Source: Pseudoneurospora amorphoporcata
Lineage: Eukaryota; Ascomycota; Sordariomycetes; Sordariales; Sordariaceae
NCBI GenBank assembly: GCA_033297205.1
Contig: MU859125.1
Coordinates: forward strand, 1 to 64,000
Length of the DNA stretch: 64,000 nucleotides
Direction: 5' to 3'
The stretch's first letter is position 1; each line of letters starts with the position of its first letter. The notes beneath the pieces were generated by a model that saw only the letters and a list, made by a program, of their open reading frames with translations, was not told the origin of the DNA and did not search any database. This document shows positions 1 through 12,336 of this stretch, one piece after another. A program made the translations under genes and the position numbers.

Positions 1-540
1 TGCTTGCTTGCTTGCTTAAGGAGTGACTAACTAACGGAGAGGAGAGGTCTTTATATATATAAATGCTGAGTGTCTGGAAGCTTCTAGAGTGTAGAAGTGC
101 TTGTAAGAGTACTATACCATGAAAGGAAAGAGTTGAATCTATGAGTTTCTGTTACATTTTATAATGACAAATCAATCTAGGGAGAATGCTGAACAGGTTC
201 GAGAATTCAGAACGCAGTGGTGAAACCTCTGTGTTCTAGTAGATTCTGTGGGGGCTGAGTTAACTGATTCTATAACGTAGAAGGAATAGTGTCCTCAGCA
301 ATCAGCCTTCTATACTACAAGGTAGTATAAGGCAGTTACAAGACATAGTACTAGCCACACGTTCACAAAATTAATAGCGTTTAATATATAGAATTTCATT
401 AACTTCTTAGATAGAATTAAAATTATATTTAGTAAATAAGTATTAGATTAGAAGTTTACATTAATAGGAGAATAGTTAAAGAATAGAATAAAATAAGTAG
501 TATACAGAAATTTTAAATATGGTAATTATATACTATATAA
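1..540. other. left-edge non-coding sequence
   Basis: I see no gene here. The first 20 bases are a TGCT tandem repeat cut by the window edge. Bases up to about 360 have moderate base composition. From about 360 the sequence becomes AT-rich and runs into the RIP-mutated copia remnant. Confidence 0.5.
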
Positions 541-758
541 AATCTACTCCGCTATTATTTATACGTTGAGCGTAAGGATTTTCATTATACTCGTAGCTAC
601 TATAAATTTAGAATGCTACTAATTCGATATAGTAGTAACGTATTTAAACGCTTTAGTACTAAAGAATAAAATTATTTATATTAAATAACTAATTAGCTTC
701 GAAAATAGTATTAGAAGAATTTGTCACTTTAATACAGTATTATATAGCCTATAGAAAT

Positions 759-2003
759 GAGAAAGTCTTTTCGCACCGCTATGAATGTCTTCATACACCG
801 CCGCCCCACCCATCTCACCCTTCTGGCTAATCAAATCGCTCACATCTTTTAGGTCCCGCTTTTAGCGCCAACACTAGTAAGCAAACCGTACCGCGACCGC
901 CAGGCCCCCAGATTACAGCTCATTACACGTTGTGACCCCTGCACAGCCCAGATTTCGTAATCCGTCGTTACACTTAGCGATTTGTATCGTCGCATCGTAT
1001 TATCGCTTCCTCCATCACTATCACCATCACCATCACCACACTTCCATAATCAATCAAACCACCGTCGCGCGCATCACGAGATATCACCAAGTAAACAAAG
1101 CGCTGGCATCTGTCCACAGTAAGAAATGATCCGTCATTTCTTCTGTGTATTTCCCTAACTAATCGTGACGCAGATAGCTGATACTTTGACTCAGAACCTC
1201 GCGCTCTCCGATTGACTGCGCCAGTCAACACTCAAGCTCCCCCTCCCTTAACTGCGCCAGCTCAACTATCACGACCTCGAGGACGGCCTCGCTTACAGCC
1301 CACCCGCGGCCGACCCCCCGTACGAAGCTAGAACCCTACGATCTCAATACGAGTAGCACCATCAATCTAGTGAAATATATCTAGTTGGGAGGGCGTTGAC
1401 CTGCCGCTACACAAACTAGACGAGGCCGTCCTCGTGGCAGTACACAGAGAGGGAGAAGAGGAGGAGGGGAGAGGGGAGGCAGCGCTGCCCGGGGTAGAGG
1501 AGGAGGCACAGCTGGCACTACTCCTGCTAGCACGCAAGGCACACGGCGCAGTACACGTATTGCTGGCACAGATGGCCAGTAGATGAGGCTCTGGGAGGCT
1601 CGCTGGCAGTTAGATTAAGCGATTACACGATAGAAATCAGATAGATTATTATTGTATGGATTAATGTAGATTGAGTGCAATTGATTGATCGCTCAATTGA
1701 GCGATGTGCGATTGTGCGATGTGCGACCGTGCCGCTAAGTGCCCTATAAAGTACACTGTAAAGTGTGCTATAAAGTAGCCAACCTAGGTGCAGATCTAGG
1801 TGCAGATCTGAGCTGGGCACTAGGCATGACATTTTATGAAAGAATGTAATGCTAAGATTTCTGGGCGAAATTTATGAAAGAATACCACTAAAAAAGGGTA
1901 AGTGGACCGCGGTATGGATGCGAGCGATTTGATTGGCCAAAAATGCGGGAGAGGTGGGGCGGCGGTGTATGAAGCATTCATGGCGGTGCGAAAAGACTTT
2001 CTC
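759..2003 (+). mobile_element. TIR element, family A copy 1 (1245 bp)
   Basis: The element starts GAGAAAGTCTTTTCGCAC at 759 and ends with its inverse at 2003. The inverted similarity continues for roughly 90-100 bp at each end with a few mismatches. It is flanked by a perfect 8-bp target-site duplication, ATAGAAAT, at 751-758 and 2004-2011. It lies inside the copia reverse transcriptase remnant, so it inserted later. The interior is less AT-rich than the host element and shares blocks with the second copy at 18599-19705 in opposite orientation. An 8-bp duplication suits hAT-like transposition, but such long TIRs are more typical of Mutator-like elements, so the superfamily is left open. No transposase domain is visible, so it is probably non-autonomous. 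Confidence 0.85.
1400..1582 (+). pseudogene. Arg/Gly/Thr-rich ORF tail inside TIR element copy 1
   Basis: An open frame of 60 codons ends at TAG 1580-1582. It is rich in Arg, Gly and Thr and finishes RRSTRIAGTDGQ. The reverse strand of the second family copy ends a frame with RRSARIAGTQNQ and a stop at 19027-19029. The shared tail suggests a once-coding exon of the element. A second block shared by the two copies carries a possible splice donor, GTAAGAAATG or its degenerate equivalent, near 1120, so the ancestral gene may have been spliced. I do not recognise the protein. Confidence 0.35.
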
Positions 2004-3239
2004 ATAGAAATTAGTAATTTAATAGTATAAAATAGTAATATTGAAGATAAAAGTTCTTAGTTTTGAACTATTTATAATAAATAATTACGTTTTTAAGAAT
2101 AAGAAGATTAGTATTATTATTCTACTCTACGTTGACGATCTTTTAATCGCCGGTCTTACTTAAGCGACTATTAATATTATCGCTAGCGCTTTTAGAATAG
2201 TATTCGAATTAAAGGATATTAATAACACCTCTTCTTTCCTAAGATATTTAATCGTTCAAGACTGACCTAACTATTATATTTATTTTTATTAAAATGTATA
2301 TTTAAAAAGAATTATAGAACGTTTTAATAAAGCAAAATTGAAAGTAATTTCTATCCTATAGCAACCTAATAAATTCGAATTACTAAAATCTAGATAAAAT
2401 GTTAATAAAGTTATTAGTACGATAATATATTATTAAGAATAAATAAGTAATTTACATTTCTTATCTTTTTATATAAGGCTTAATATTATATATACTGTTA
2501 TAAGGTTATTCGAGGCCAACGTAGGACCTTTAAAGTAATATTAGAAGTTAAATTAATATTTATAGTAATACTTTAATACTAATTTTAATAAGGGTTTAAA
2601 ATACGAAAGGAGGTTTCTTATTAATAACCTAAAACTATACGCCTATAGCAATACTTCCTTTGCGAATGATCTACTTATTTGAATTTTAGTTAGAAGATAT
2701 ATAATTATCTTCGTAGGTATACTAATAGTTTAAAGGTTAAAGAAGCAAATTCTAATTATATTTTAAACTTTAGAAGTTGAATTCATTAATTTAATTCTTA
2801 TAGTAAAGGCGTTATATTAGGCTAGAAGTATATTAAAAGAAGTAGGGTTTAATTAATTAAAGCTATAAATCTTATCTATAAATTTAATAAACGTTAAATA
2901 TATTACCTTTAACCTAATTTCGATTACTTATATTTACTCTCTAGATTTGCACTATAAATAGATTATTAGTGCTATAGCGAAGGGAGACTTTTATTTAATT
3001 TACGTTATTCGTAAAAATATAGGAATTAATAAATTAATAAAAGAATTAGATAAAATAGTATATAAAAATTTTGTATAATAGTTAGATATAGTATTACCTT
3101 TTAAGTAATAAGTGATAAGTAATGAGATTTGATGGAGATAATAAGAGTTGGAGCGTAGATTTTTCGATGTAAGTAACTTATTAATAAAGATAGTAGTATT
3201 TGGGATATATATATAAATAATCGTTTCTTTCATTTTCTA

Positions 3240-4246
3240 GTGTTGGAGGAGCTGTTTTGTGCTTAGCCGGCTTACGGCTTACAGCTAGCCGTGCCTGCCG
3301 GGCTGGGCTCACTTCCCAGCACCACTACGCTTAGCTAGGTTTTTCCCCACGATCGTTCGTAGCCTTGTTTCCTTATTCAATACAACATCATCTTCTCTCT
3401 CTCGCCTTCTTTGTCCCTGTGGTCCAAGAACCAGTAAACTTGACAGCTCGCCGCATTCCATTCAAGACTTGGCAAGAGTTAGCATTGCATAGCAGCTGTA
3501 GTTTGCGGGTTGCAGTCGAAGTTTGCAGGCTGCTGCTGCTGCTGCTACTGCTGCTAAAAGCAGGCGAGGAAGCAAAAGTTGGAAGTTTGTTATGTAGCTT
3601 CCATTTTTTCGTCCCCTTTTTATTAGTGCAATTTTGCGCCTCTTTGGAGAAGAACTGATCCCATTCTAAAATCGCGCTGCAAACACTTAAAAAGTTAAGG
3701 CCGACCAAGGGTTAATTTGCTAATACCTATACCGATCTTAATCATCAACGTCTGACCGCCTACAGCCGCCTGAGCAGACTGACACATGATGGAAATGTAT
3801 ATATAGGTAGACCGCTGCGAGGGTTGGACAGCCCTAATAATTAACGGCCGACGCTGACTCTGAACTCGCTATATTATTTGTAATCTCTAGGAGTACCAGA
3901 GACAGACTATTTACATCTAATATGTACATACTAATGTGTAATAAAGTTCGCTTCCTTCCTTTCTTTTTTGACTATTTTATGCACTAGAGCTTTTTAGTGC
4001 CGGCATCAGTTATGACTATTGTGAAGCGTGGTGGCAGTGCTATTAAAGTTATAGCCTTTTAGTTTTATTATGTGTATGTTCTGAAGATGTACGTAATTAT
4101 TAACTAGTGTGGTCGTCGCGCTATGACACACTACAGTTAGCGCTGTTCATCCCGCTCGCTCGCTCGCGATACGATTATTGAATAAACAACGAACGGCGAA
4201 CGAACGGAGTAAAGACTTGAGGTTCTTAAGGGTGTAATCCGTTCGC

Positions 4247-4278
<32 letters not shown>

Positions 4279-7200
4279 GTGTTCACCAGTGCAAAAAGGT
4301 ACTTTAGGTGAGAAAGCTGCACAGGCCACTGCTCATTAGCTTTCTCACTAAGGCGCCAAGGGTTTAAGTTTAGTAGATTTTGTTATTTTGGTGCTCGAGA
4401 TGCTAAAAGTTTCTAGCTATAGTGGTATAGGGGGTTCAGTGGGTAAGAAAAGGGAAATATCGAAAAAGTTGAAGACTGATGCGAGCAATCTGGTTGGCTC
4501 AAAGGCTAAAAAGTGGAGATTTTGTGTTCAAGACGTGCATTGAGCGGATAAAAATAGGTGAGAAAAGTACAGGCGTATCAAAGAGATTCAGAACTACCTA
4601 CGATTCTTACCGAAGTGCTTCCTTACCTAGGTAAGCAAGCCCCAAAAAATCACACGGATATACCCTTATACCGATAATGGGCAAGATAAAAGCGGGACGG
4701 GAATAACGCCCAAGCATTGTTACGACAAAGCGATGCCTAGGTAATAAGATTCATCAGCGACCTCCGGTGGATCTTGAAAGACATGTTATCTTACGGCACC
4801 TTGTTCAGTAATCCTAGGCAGTTATGGCTGTATCTATTTATGTATGGAATACAAGGATCGTTACGTACCGTACAAAACTACAAATACCTTAGGTTCCTCC
4901 ATCGGACGCGTGTGGCGGGCCCGCGGCGGTCTGTAAAGCCATACGGCAGGAACGTGTAAATAAGGTTATGTGTGGCGTGCGTTCGCTCCGCGCATTGTCC
5001 GCCTGGCATGCCGCGCACGCAGGGCAAGCGAAGCGAGGCCATACGATGGGATGGAAGGGAAGAAGGATGGAAACTCCACATTCCTTTTCTTTTGTCCATT
5101 GTTTTTGTTTCGAGAGACTAGGAACAGGATCTGACCCCCAAATTTTACGTACAGTATTGCCGTTGCCTCGGCTTATTGTACTGAAAGTGGGAATTTGAAG
5201 CTATTCCCATATCGAAGCAGTACAACTGACTGACCAACGAACGTCATTTCGGTCTTGATCGGTCGGTCGGGTCGGCGGAGGGTCGGTGGGCGGGCTTGGG
5301 CGCCGCGGTGTTAGATTCCTTTTAACATTCACGTCTCCGTCGGTAGTTCCATATTCATAATGGACAATTTTTTGACGTGACAGGACGGTACAAACCTCCA
5401 AGTTACGGCGTCATTAATGAATCGGGCCGCTGTCGCTCACTCTCAGAATTGTGCTACGTGTAATGTGGTGGCGGCCGCTTTTTCCCACCTCAACCTTTGT
5501 CACTCTGTGTAATACTCTACCGAAGGCAGTTGGTCAGACCGTTCCAGATTGAAATGCATTCCGTTTCACGCTTTCTGCCCACAAGGTCGGTATCCGACGG
5601 CCTGTTGAGAGCTGGTCTTGTTCAACGGCCAAGTACAACTGTGAGACAGGAGAACTGAAGAGGTCGGTCCTTCAATGTATCGCAAGGTGTGATGTCGAGC
5701 AAACCACACCTGTGCTGAGCGGGGATGGATGTGATGGAACAGGTTACGTCCGAAAGGCGACATCCGATGTGTCTGGGACTTGGACATAAAAGAATATTCT
5801 GGGTGTATACTCTTGTGGGTGGGATGGTGTGTGTCAGATACTGCAAGTCTTCTTGTATGTGTGTCCGAACGTGGAAGAGAGGCCTCGATAGCCTCGGCTT
5901 TGTAGCGTCGGGCTCATTAGACTAGGCGTGCTTGTTGTCATTGTAGGAGACTCACTGTCCTCGTGTAACCATCCAACAAATGCCGGGCAATCAAACGCTG
6001 ACAACGATGGAAAAGGTTGAGGGTGCTTCGATAGCTGCTGCAAAGGTGATTGACGTGGTTGTAGTGCGATACAGGATAGCCGCCTGATCGCCTAATTTCG
6101 TACGACACACGACCTGGCAGTCAGTGAGATGATGAGATCTGGTCAAACGCAGTCGTCCGTCCATTGGGGTTGAAGGAAGACCATTACATTAATCATGCCG
6201 TATGACAATGGAAGAAGCCACCTAACCAACCACGGAGCATGAAGTGATAGTCTGGCTAAAAAGTGTACGTGTTCGGTGTTCGAGTGAAGCGACACCACGG
6301 CTCGCTTTCGATTGGTCACTTTCGTAACTCAGAGTCCGAGCCTGCAAGTCAGAGGGAACAGAGGGGTGATGAACCGGGTTGTGCGCCGCATTATCGCGTC
6401 TTTGTTAACCTTATTCAGACGACTGTGACCGGGCCTTCATTGTTTGGTCTCATATCTGAGCCGCCGCTTTCTGGCAAGTAAGCACGAGGTGACGGTGACT
6501 GCTAAAGGTAGCTTGCGTGTATCACGCTGCTGCGAGTATGATCTTTTCTGGATTAGTTGCTGCTGACCACTAAATCCCAAGTGATGGAGGTGTACAGACA
6601 CAGGCCCACAAGTGCCAGTGTGCTCCGTGACAGGGCTTCACCCTCCCACATGGGGAACGAAATGAAGCCATTGGGTTCCAGTGTGACGGGTTAGCCCCAG
6701 TCACTAAAGCTGAGGTCTTCACTCAACTAGTCGTCGAAAGAACCATGCAGACTCATCTAGGCAGGCTCAAAAGTGCAAGTGCCGTTGCCGATTTAGTCGT
6801 TGTCCTGTTTCCTGGATATCATTTCTTCGAAGGTTTAGTGGTGATGTCGTTGGAAATTCCGTGTAACCGGTATGACCTCGGTAGACTGCTGTCATGTCAG
6901 AGCATGATGCGGTGCGATCATGGCCGATGTTTGCTGTGAGATTAGTGTGTGGTACAACGAGCGCGATGCTGCGTCTTGGTGTTGCCGCCGTCAGATGGGC
7001 TTGATTGCCGTCCCCGAGCTGAAGTGGAAGCCCCGAAGTCGCCGTATCTTGAATGAGCGACAGAAGATGCCGTCATGCCGTCACAAAACAGAAGGCCGCA
7101 ATCGGGACAATAGGGGACGCTCGGATCCGTGGGTACCTGACTTGCTAGTACGGGGGGGATGGCCAATGAAGATGGTGACATTGACGCTTAAATCATGCTT

Positions 7201-8905
7201 AACCAGACCCCTCAGCTTGGCCGATTCTTGGTAAGGTCCGTATGTATTGTATGTGGATGTTAGTGTATGGTAACGTTGTAACAATGTACGTAACTTTGTA
7301 CCTCCGAGTTCGTCACCTTCCAGTTGTGAACTTGTGTGTAAATTTGACAAGGTCAAGTGGACATAGCTGGAGGCACAGACTGGGCATTCTTGGGGAAGCG
7401 GATCCGAAAATCTTTTTTCTTTTTTTTGTTGCTCTCATGACAGCCTTAAGCCCTGGACGGAGTCCCACCTTCCACTTCCAACTGCCGCCAAGCTTTCCGA
7501 CCTGCAAGTATTTGGGTGCGCCGAGAAATAAAGAGTCCGCTATCAACTGTCACAATGGAAAGCGCGACTCCACAAAGTTAACGTTAAATTCAGCACTTGT
7601 AATATCCACTGAATTGCGATGGTAACAGCAACGACCGCAACACAAGACCGGGGCACGCGGATCAACACATAACTAAAACAAGTCGTACGAGACTAACACA
7701 AAGTGAAATCCACCGACGATTTCTCCAAACTCTGACATTGACCGACAACGGACAAGACATTTTCCAGTGGAGACCACGCGGTCGGGAACGGCGTACGAGT
7801 GACCGACAATTGTAATTCTCTCAAACACGGACGTGCAACATGGTCCTGCCCTGGGGTGCCGCGTAGAGATTTGCTTCAAATTCTTCTCGTTTTCTTCTTA
7901 TTAGTGGATTCATCAATCCCCGAGTATTCCGCACGTATTCCACGGGTATTCCACCGCGGGTACCTCGATGGTCTTGTGGTCCCGTATCACTCTCGCTTCA
8001 TCGGTTCCCGACATTCCACTTGCCGTCGTCGTCTCCAACTTCCAGACACACGGCCGAAGAAGAGAAGGGTCAGTTCCTATAAGAGATTGTGGCCGGGAAC
8101 CTGCCTTGCTCGCTACACTACCACAGCAAAGTGGCAGATTACATGATGACCATATGACAAAAAAAAAAAAAAAAGGGGGGGGAGGGGGGCATCACGGTCA
8201 CCACCACCACCGACCGGACGAGACGGATGCACTCCCATCGGAAAGGGGAAAAAAAAAAAAAAAAAAAGACAAAAATCAGCAAAAGGGGAATCGCAAAACC
8301 AGTCACGAGTTGTCCCACCGAGCTTGTTCCGGAGCGGTGCCAAGCCCGTCTCGACTCCTTGGAGTCTTGGACCCCCAGATTCAAGAGAGCACATTGCGTG
8401 GTTAGCGAAGCGGATTCGACGGATGGACACCAGATGGAGCACCACCAAGAAAATGCCCAGTCCGAGCTATCCCAGGAGGCGTTGTTGCAAGCGTTGTCGC
8501 AAGCGTGCGCGGAAAAATAAGCTTGAATTTCGATGATATTCCCATGTCAATTCCGTGGTTGCAGGGGTCCGCTTGGTTGCACTCGAGGACGCCACTTCTT
8601 GTGTTCTCTGCTGCTCGAAAAGGGCACCTTCTCCCAACTGCTTGTTCCCTTGTTTTTTTACCCTAGGATTTTTCATCGCAGTGCCTTTTCGCTGCTCGTT
8701 CTGCATACACCCCTCCCCTTGCGTCCCGTCTTGTTCAACCGAAGATCACCCTCCCAACGCCAAGCTCCGGCCAAGCAGGCCAAGCATTAGCTGTGCTCCT
8801 TGGCCTTGGGAGTTGCAACTCGCCCTGGTTGGAAACTGGATCTTTAGGCAAGATGATGGTTGATTAGGAAGAAAATTAGAAGAGGAGAAACCCCCGGAAA
8901 CTAGG
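3240..8905. other. intergenic region, no gene recognised
   Basis: No open frame here has recognisable protein features. The region holds a GCT-rich microsatellite near 3530-3555, a T16A16 palindrome at 4247-4278, a GCTC/CGCT microsatellite near 4150, a palindromic TTACCTAGGTAA at 4623-4634, an A16-G8 tract at 8159-8182 and an A19 run at 8249-8267. Base composition is near that of the gene regions, so it looks like ordinary intergenic DNA rather than a RIP island. Confidence 0.5.
4247..4278. repeat. T16A16 perfect palindrome
   Basis: Sixteen T are followed directly by sixteen A, a 32-bp perfect inverted repeat with no spacer. The flanks are not inverted relative to each other, so this is not the core of a larger palindrome. 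Confidence 0.9.
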
Positions 8906-8913
8906 TATAAATA
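8906..8913 (+). promoter_or_regulatory. isolated TATAAATA box
   Basis: TATAAATA sits in GC-balanced intergenic DNA with no recognised gene downstream. A short open frame of 84 codons begins at 8935 but has no recognisable feature. The box may be chance or may belong to an unrecognised transcript. Confidence 0.2.
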
Positions 8914-11900
8914 CCCCTCCTTCGTATCCGCACATTGCACCTTCCCAGAGAGTGTGCCAATGTTGGTTCTGCAAAGCCAAGTCTCCGCTCGAATTCGGCT
9001 TTGGAAGAGCGGGATGGATTGATTGTTCATCAAATCAATAACAAGAACCATCATGAACAAACGGACGAACTGCCAGTCTGTGTGAACACCCACCTTCTGT
9101 CTATTGTCGGCTCGTTGGGAGAGGATATTACTGCGGCCAAGCCAACCGCCGTTTGCGTTGGCCATCTCTACATATGGCCGATTGCGTGACTGACTCTGAC
9201 ACGGAGCTTGTTGGACGATACACTATACACAGCATACCTGCTACAAAGAGGTAGCACAGCATCAAGGGAATAAGCATACCGACATGGTTGAAGGTAACAG
9301 CTGTGCGATGCCACCATCGACAAAGTCAAAGAAAGGGTGGTTGCTTGCTTAATTACCTACTTGACTGAAAGCAAGATCGATAACCTCTTTCTAGGTTACC
9401 AAACCAACAACCAACCGACCGAGCAAGCAATAATATACCAACCAACCTACCAACAAGCTCTCCGGTTACTATATCCATTTGTTGCACTTTGCGTGCCATC
9501 ATCATGTTTCTATGCATCTGTCCAATCCGTCCATCATACATGTTTGTACACAGGATATGGAATGCCTGCTGCGAGGCACTGGCGGGAGATCACCAACTGC
9601 TGCCACCACACAGGGAGCGGGCGACAAGCGGCAAAAAGCGGGCTGCGGAGCAGATGTGATGCCGTCCCAAGCATAGAGGTATGTACAAATGTGGTGTAGC
9701 TTTAACAAGCAAGGACAAGTTACACGAAAATACCGACAGCCCCTGGTTAGGTATTATTTCGGATTGAATACTGTGTGACCGGGGGCGGGCATTGGATGGT
9801 AATAACTGAAGCTTACGACAGTGGGCGACTGGTGTTGGAAATGGAAATACACATTACCAACCGCCCGTTCCTGGAAAGCATTGGTTTTATTTCATGGAGG
9901 CTGTGATGGTGCTAACTAGCTCTAGCTTTTAGGTCCAGGTGGGGATACAAGACGGAGATTGGTTGGTTGATGGTTTGGTAAGTAACTGGAATATTGAATG
10001 CGTGTTTGAAACCAGTTAGTAATGGGAATGGCCTCAAAGCTCAAGACCAGTGTAAGTTCTTTCCTTCGGTTCAACGTCAACCGAAATCTGGTGGCTAAGG
10101 TAGCTTGCTGGAAATAACAGCGGTGCCGCGTTTGCTTCTTCAGTCGTGGTGTCGGCTCCAGGGCTTTGCTTCCATAAGCGGGCCCACTTTCAGCCGCCAC
10201 CCCATCCATCCCATCATGTCCAACCGCAACTCAATCGTCAACTTTATTTCTAAACAGCTTGCGTCAACCTCAACGCACAAACGCGAACGGGCATCCGACC
10301 CGGCGGGATACCTACCTAGGTATTGAAGCAGCAGACGGGGGAGCATCGCAGGTCACTTTCTGCAGAAACATGAGATGCCCCGGGGAGGCTCCAGTTTTCC
10401 GGGGCAGCAGACCACCGGGGTTCGTCCCATGTATCAAAATTACCAAAGATACGCGTACGTACCATTCACGTCCTCCCTAACCAATAGATGGCAGAACCTT
10501 GAAAAGCTTTGACTTTTTGGCCACCAATGCCAACAACCACAACCACACCGGGCAGGGCTCCCTGGCCAAAAAAGGGTACTTCCCAGAGGTACCTACCTTG
10601 GACTTGTACCTAGCCTCCCTGCCTCTCCCACATTCCGAGACACATGCGCCATTGGCCGGCGTCGTCATCAACCTGCAGCCGATCCCCCAACGAGCCGCCA
10701 AGGTCTCTCTCGACAGTCGCAAGCTAAAATCTCTGATTTCCACTTTCAACACTTGGCTTTCTCTGGCAACTGGGGACTGGCCCAACTGCCAACTAGTAAA
10801 CTGTCCGAGCCTCCGTCTGAACCGAACGATACAGTTCAGTTGGTTGCTGCGACCGGCCCGAGGGAGAGAAAGTCACTGGAACCTAGGCTTGCCCGGCCCT
10901 GAACTTGTGAAAGACGAGCAGCACCAACTCTAAATCCGAGACCAACCAACGGCCAGCCGCCGCTTTCGCCTTCGACAATCCGATCTGACAGTCACCGCGT
11001 GAAGGTCGGTACGTAGAAGGACATCTTTATTCCTCTGGCAACGCCAGACTCCTTCCTCCTTTTCCTCCTTCCTAGATGGTAATCCCACATCGCCAATCTC
11101 GAGCCGCTTCTTCAACCAGAAACCCGTTTATTTAGCGGTAACATTGTCTCGGCGCAAAACAGCAGCACCACCACCGTTGACCAGGACTGCCCGTTTGGAA
11201 AGTTTCCGAGGGTTTATACTCCAAGTTTTCCCATGACTCACCAGCCACAGGCGGCCGGGAAAAGGGAACATCAAGTGGGGGCTACCCAACAACAACCTCG
11301 GGATTACCTCGACACATCATCTTTATCACGGCACTCAACGACTGTAGGTATCAGAGTTCTTTTCCACCTCAATCCCGCCCCATCACACCCCTTCTTCACA
11401 GCAAGTCCGAGTCTTATCCGAGGGGCTATTCCCGTCAGACTATGCCTGGCATTGCCATTTAAGGCAGTACCGTATGACGGATGGCAGGACACCTTCAGTC
11501 TAGTCGAGACAGTGGAGGACTTCACATCACAGCCACAACACGACATGGCATGGCGGGACAGGCACCTGTAAACCCAAACAGAGTTCAGTTGCCTGCCTTC
11601 ACTTCCATTGAACACATGTTACTCGCAAGCGCAACATAGGATGGTCGGTGTTATGTCCTGTTCGGTCCTGCAGGTGCTACCGTCGGAGTACATGGTCCAC
11701 ATTCCCTCCAGGGATGGCCATCTGAGCTTGTCATGCGGAACCCCGTGGAGGTGGTAGGTCTAGGTAATGCCCTCGACGGTCAAACGCTCAAGCCCACTGA
11801 CACCACTACACCACTGCACTGGATTTAAGCTTCTTTTCCACTTGGCAACGTAAGATTTAAACATTCAAGGTGGGGGAAAGGCTGACTAACCATTTTCCGA

Positions 11901-12336
11901 TTGCCAAGAGCAGGTATCCTGTTCCCACCCCCGAGGGGTGTCGAAACGTTCGAGACTAAAGATTACCATATTACAAGACGATACAGTCCCAGAACTCGCC
12001 AAACAGCCGCCTCGACTCCCGGGATATCACGCTGGGATTGATCCCCACAGCCAAGATTTCCGGTGGATCTCTTTGAGTTGCCGCCCAAGACCGACAGACA
12101 TCCTTTGCATCCCCATCTTCTATTATTCGACGCTAGGGCCTAAAATCCGGATCCTGGCTGGACGAAACTCAATCTGTCCGATATCCGTTTGTTGCCGCGG
12201 TGGAGCTGCAGCGTACGTATTAGCACATCCAAGTGACGCTTGCTCGCTTTAAATATCGACAGGCTCCCACCGCTATCCACCCTGACAACGTATTCCGGAA
12301 CCTAGGCAGATCACATAAACCGCCGCGTCGTCCAAA
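8914..12336 (+). other. long upstream region of the WOPR regulator gene
   Basis: I see no gene in these 3.4 kb. It holds TACCTAGGTA at 10313-10322 and many short low-complexity stretches. Long upstream regions are common for fungal developmental regulators, and part of it is probably promoter and 5' leader of the gene starting at 12337. That is inferred from position only. Confidence 0.4.

Larger units (their letters stand above)
541..3239 (+). mobile_element. RIP-mutated Ty1/copia retrotransposon remnant, interrupted
   Basis: Translating the + strand gives fragments of a copia-type reverse transcriptase. A degenerate LYSL at 740-751 matches the family's LYGL box, and YVDDLLIAG at 2128-2154 is the catalytic core of Ty1/copia enzymes. 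Many in-frame stops and strong AT bias fit RIP. The two parts are separated by a TIR element at 759-2003, and removing it with one 8-bp duplication restores the spacing between the LYGL box and the YVDD core. The downstream part to about 3000 contains short stretches resembling the RNase H region. The outer limits are uncertain. A TGTTGG at about 3242 may be the start of an LTR, but I found no partner copy in the window. Confidence 0.75.
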
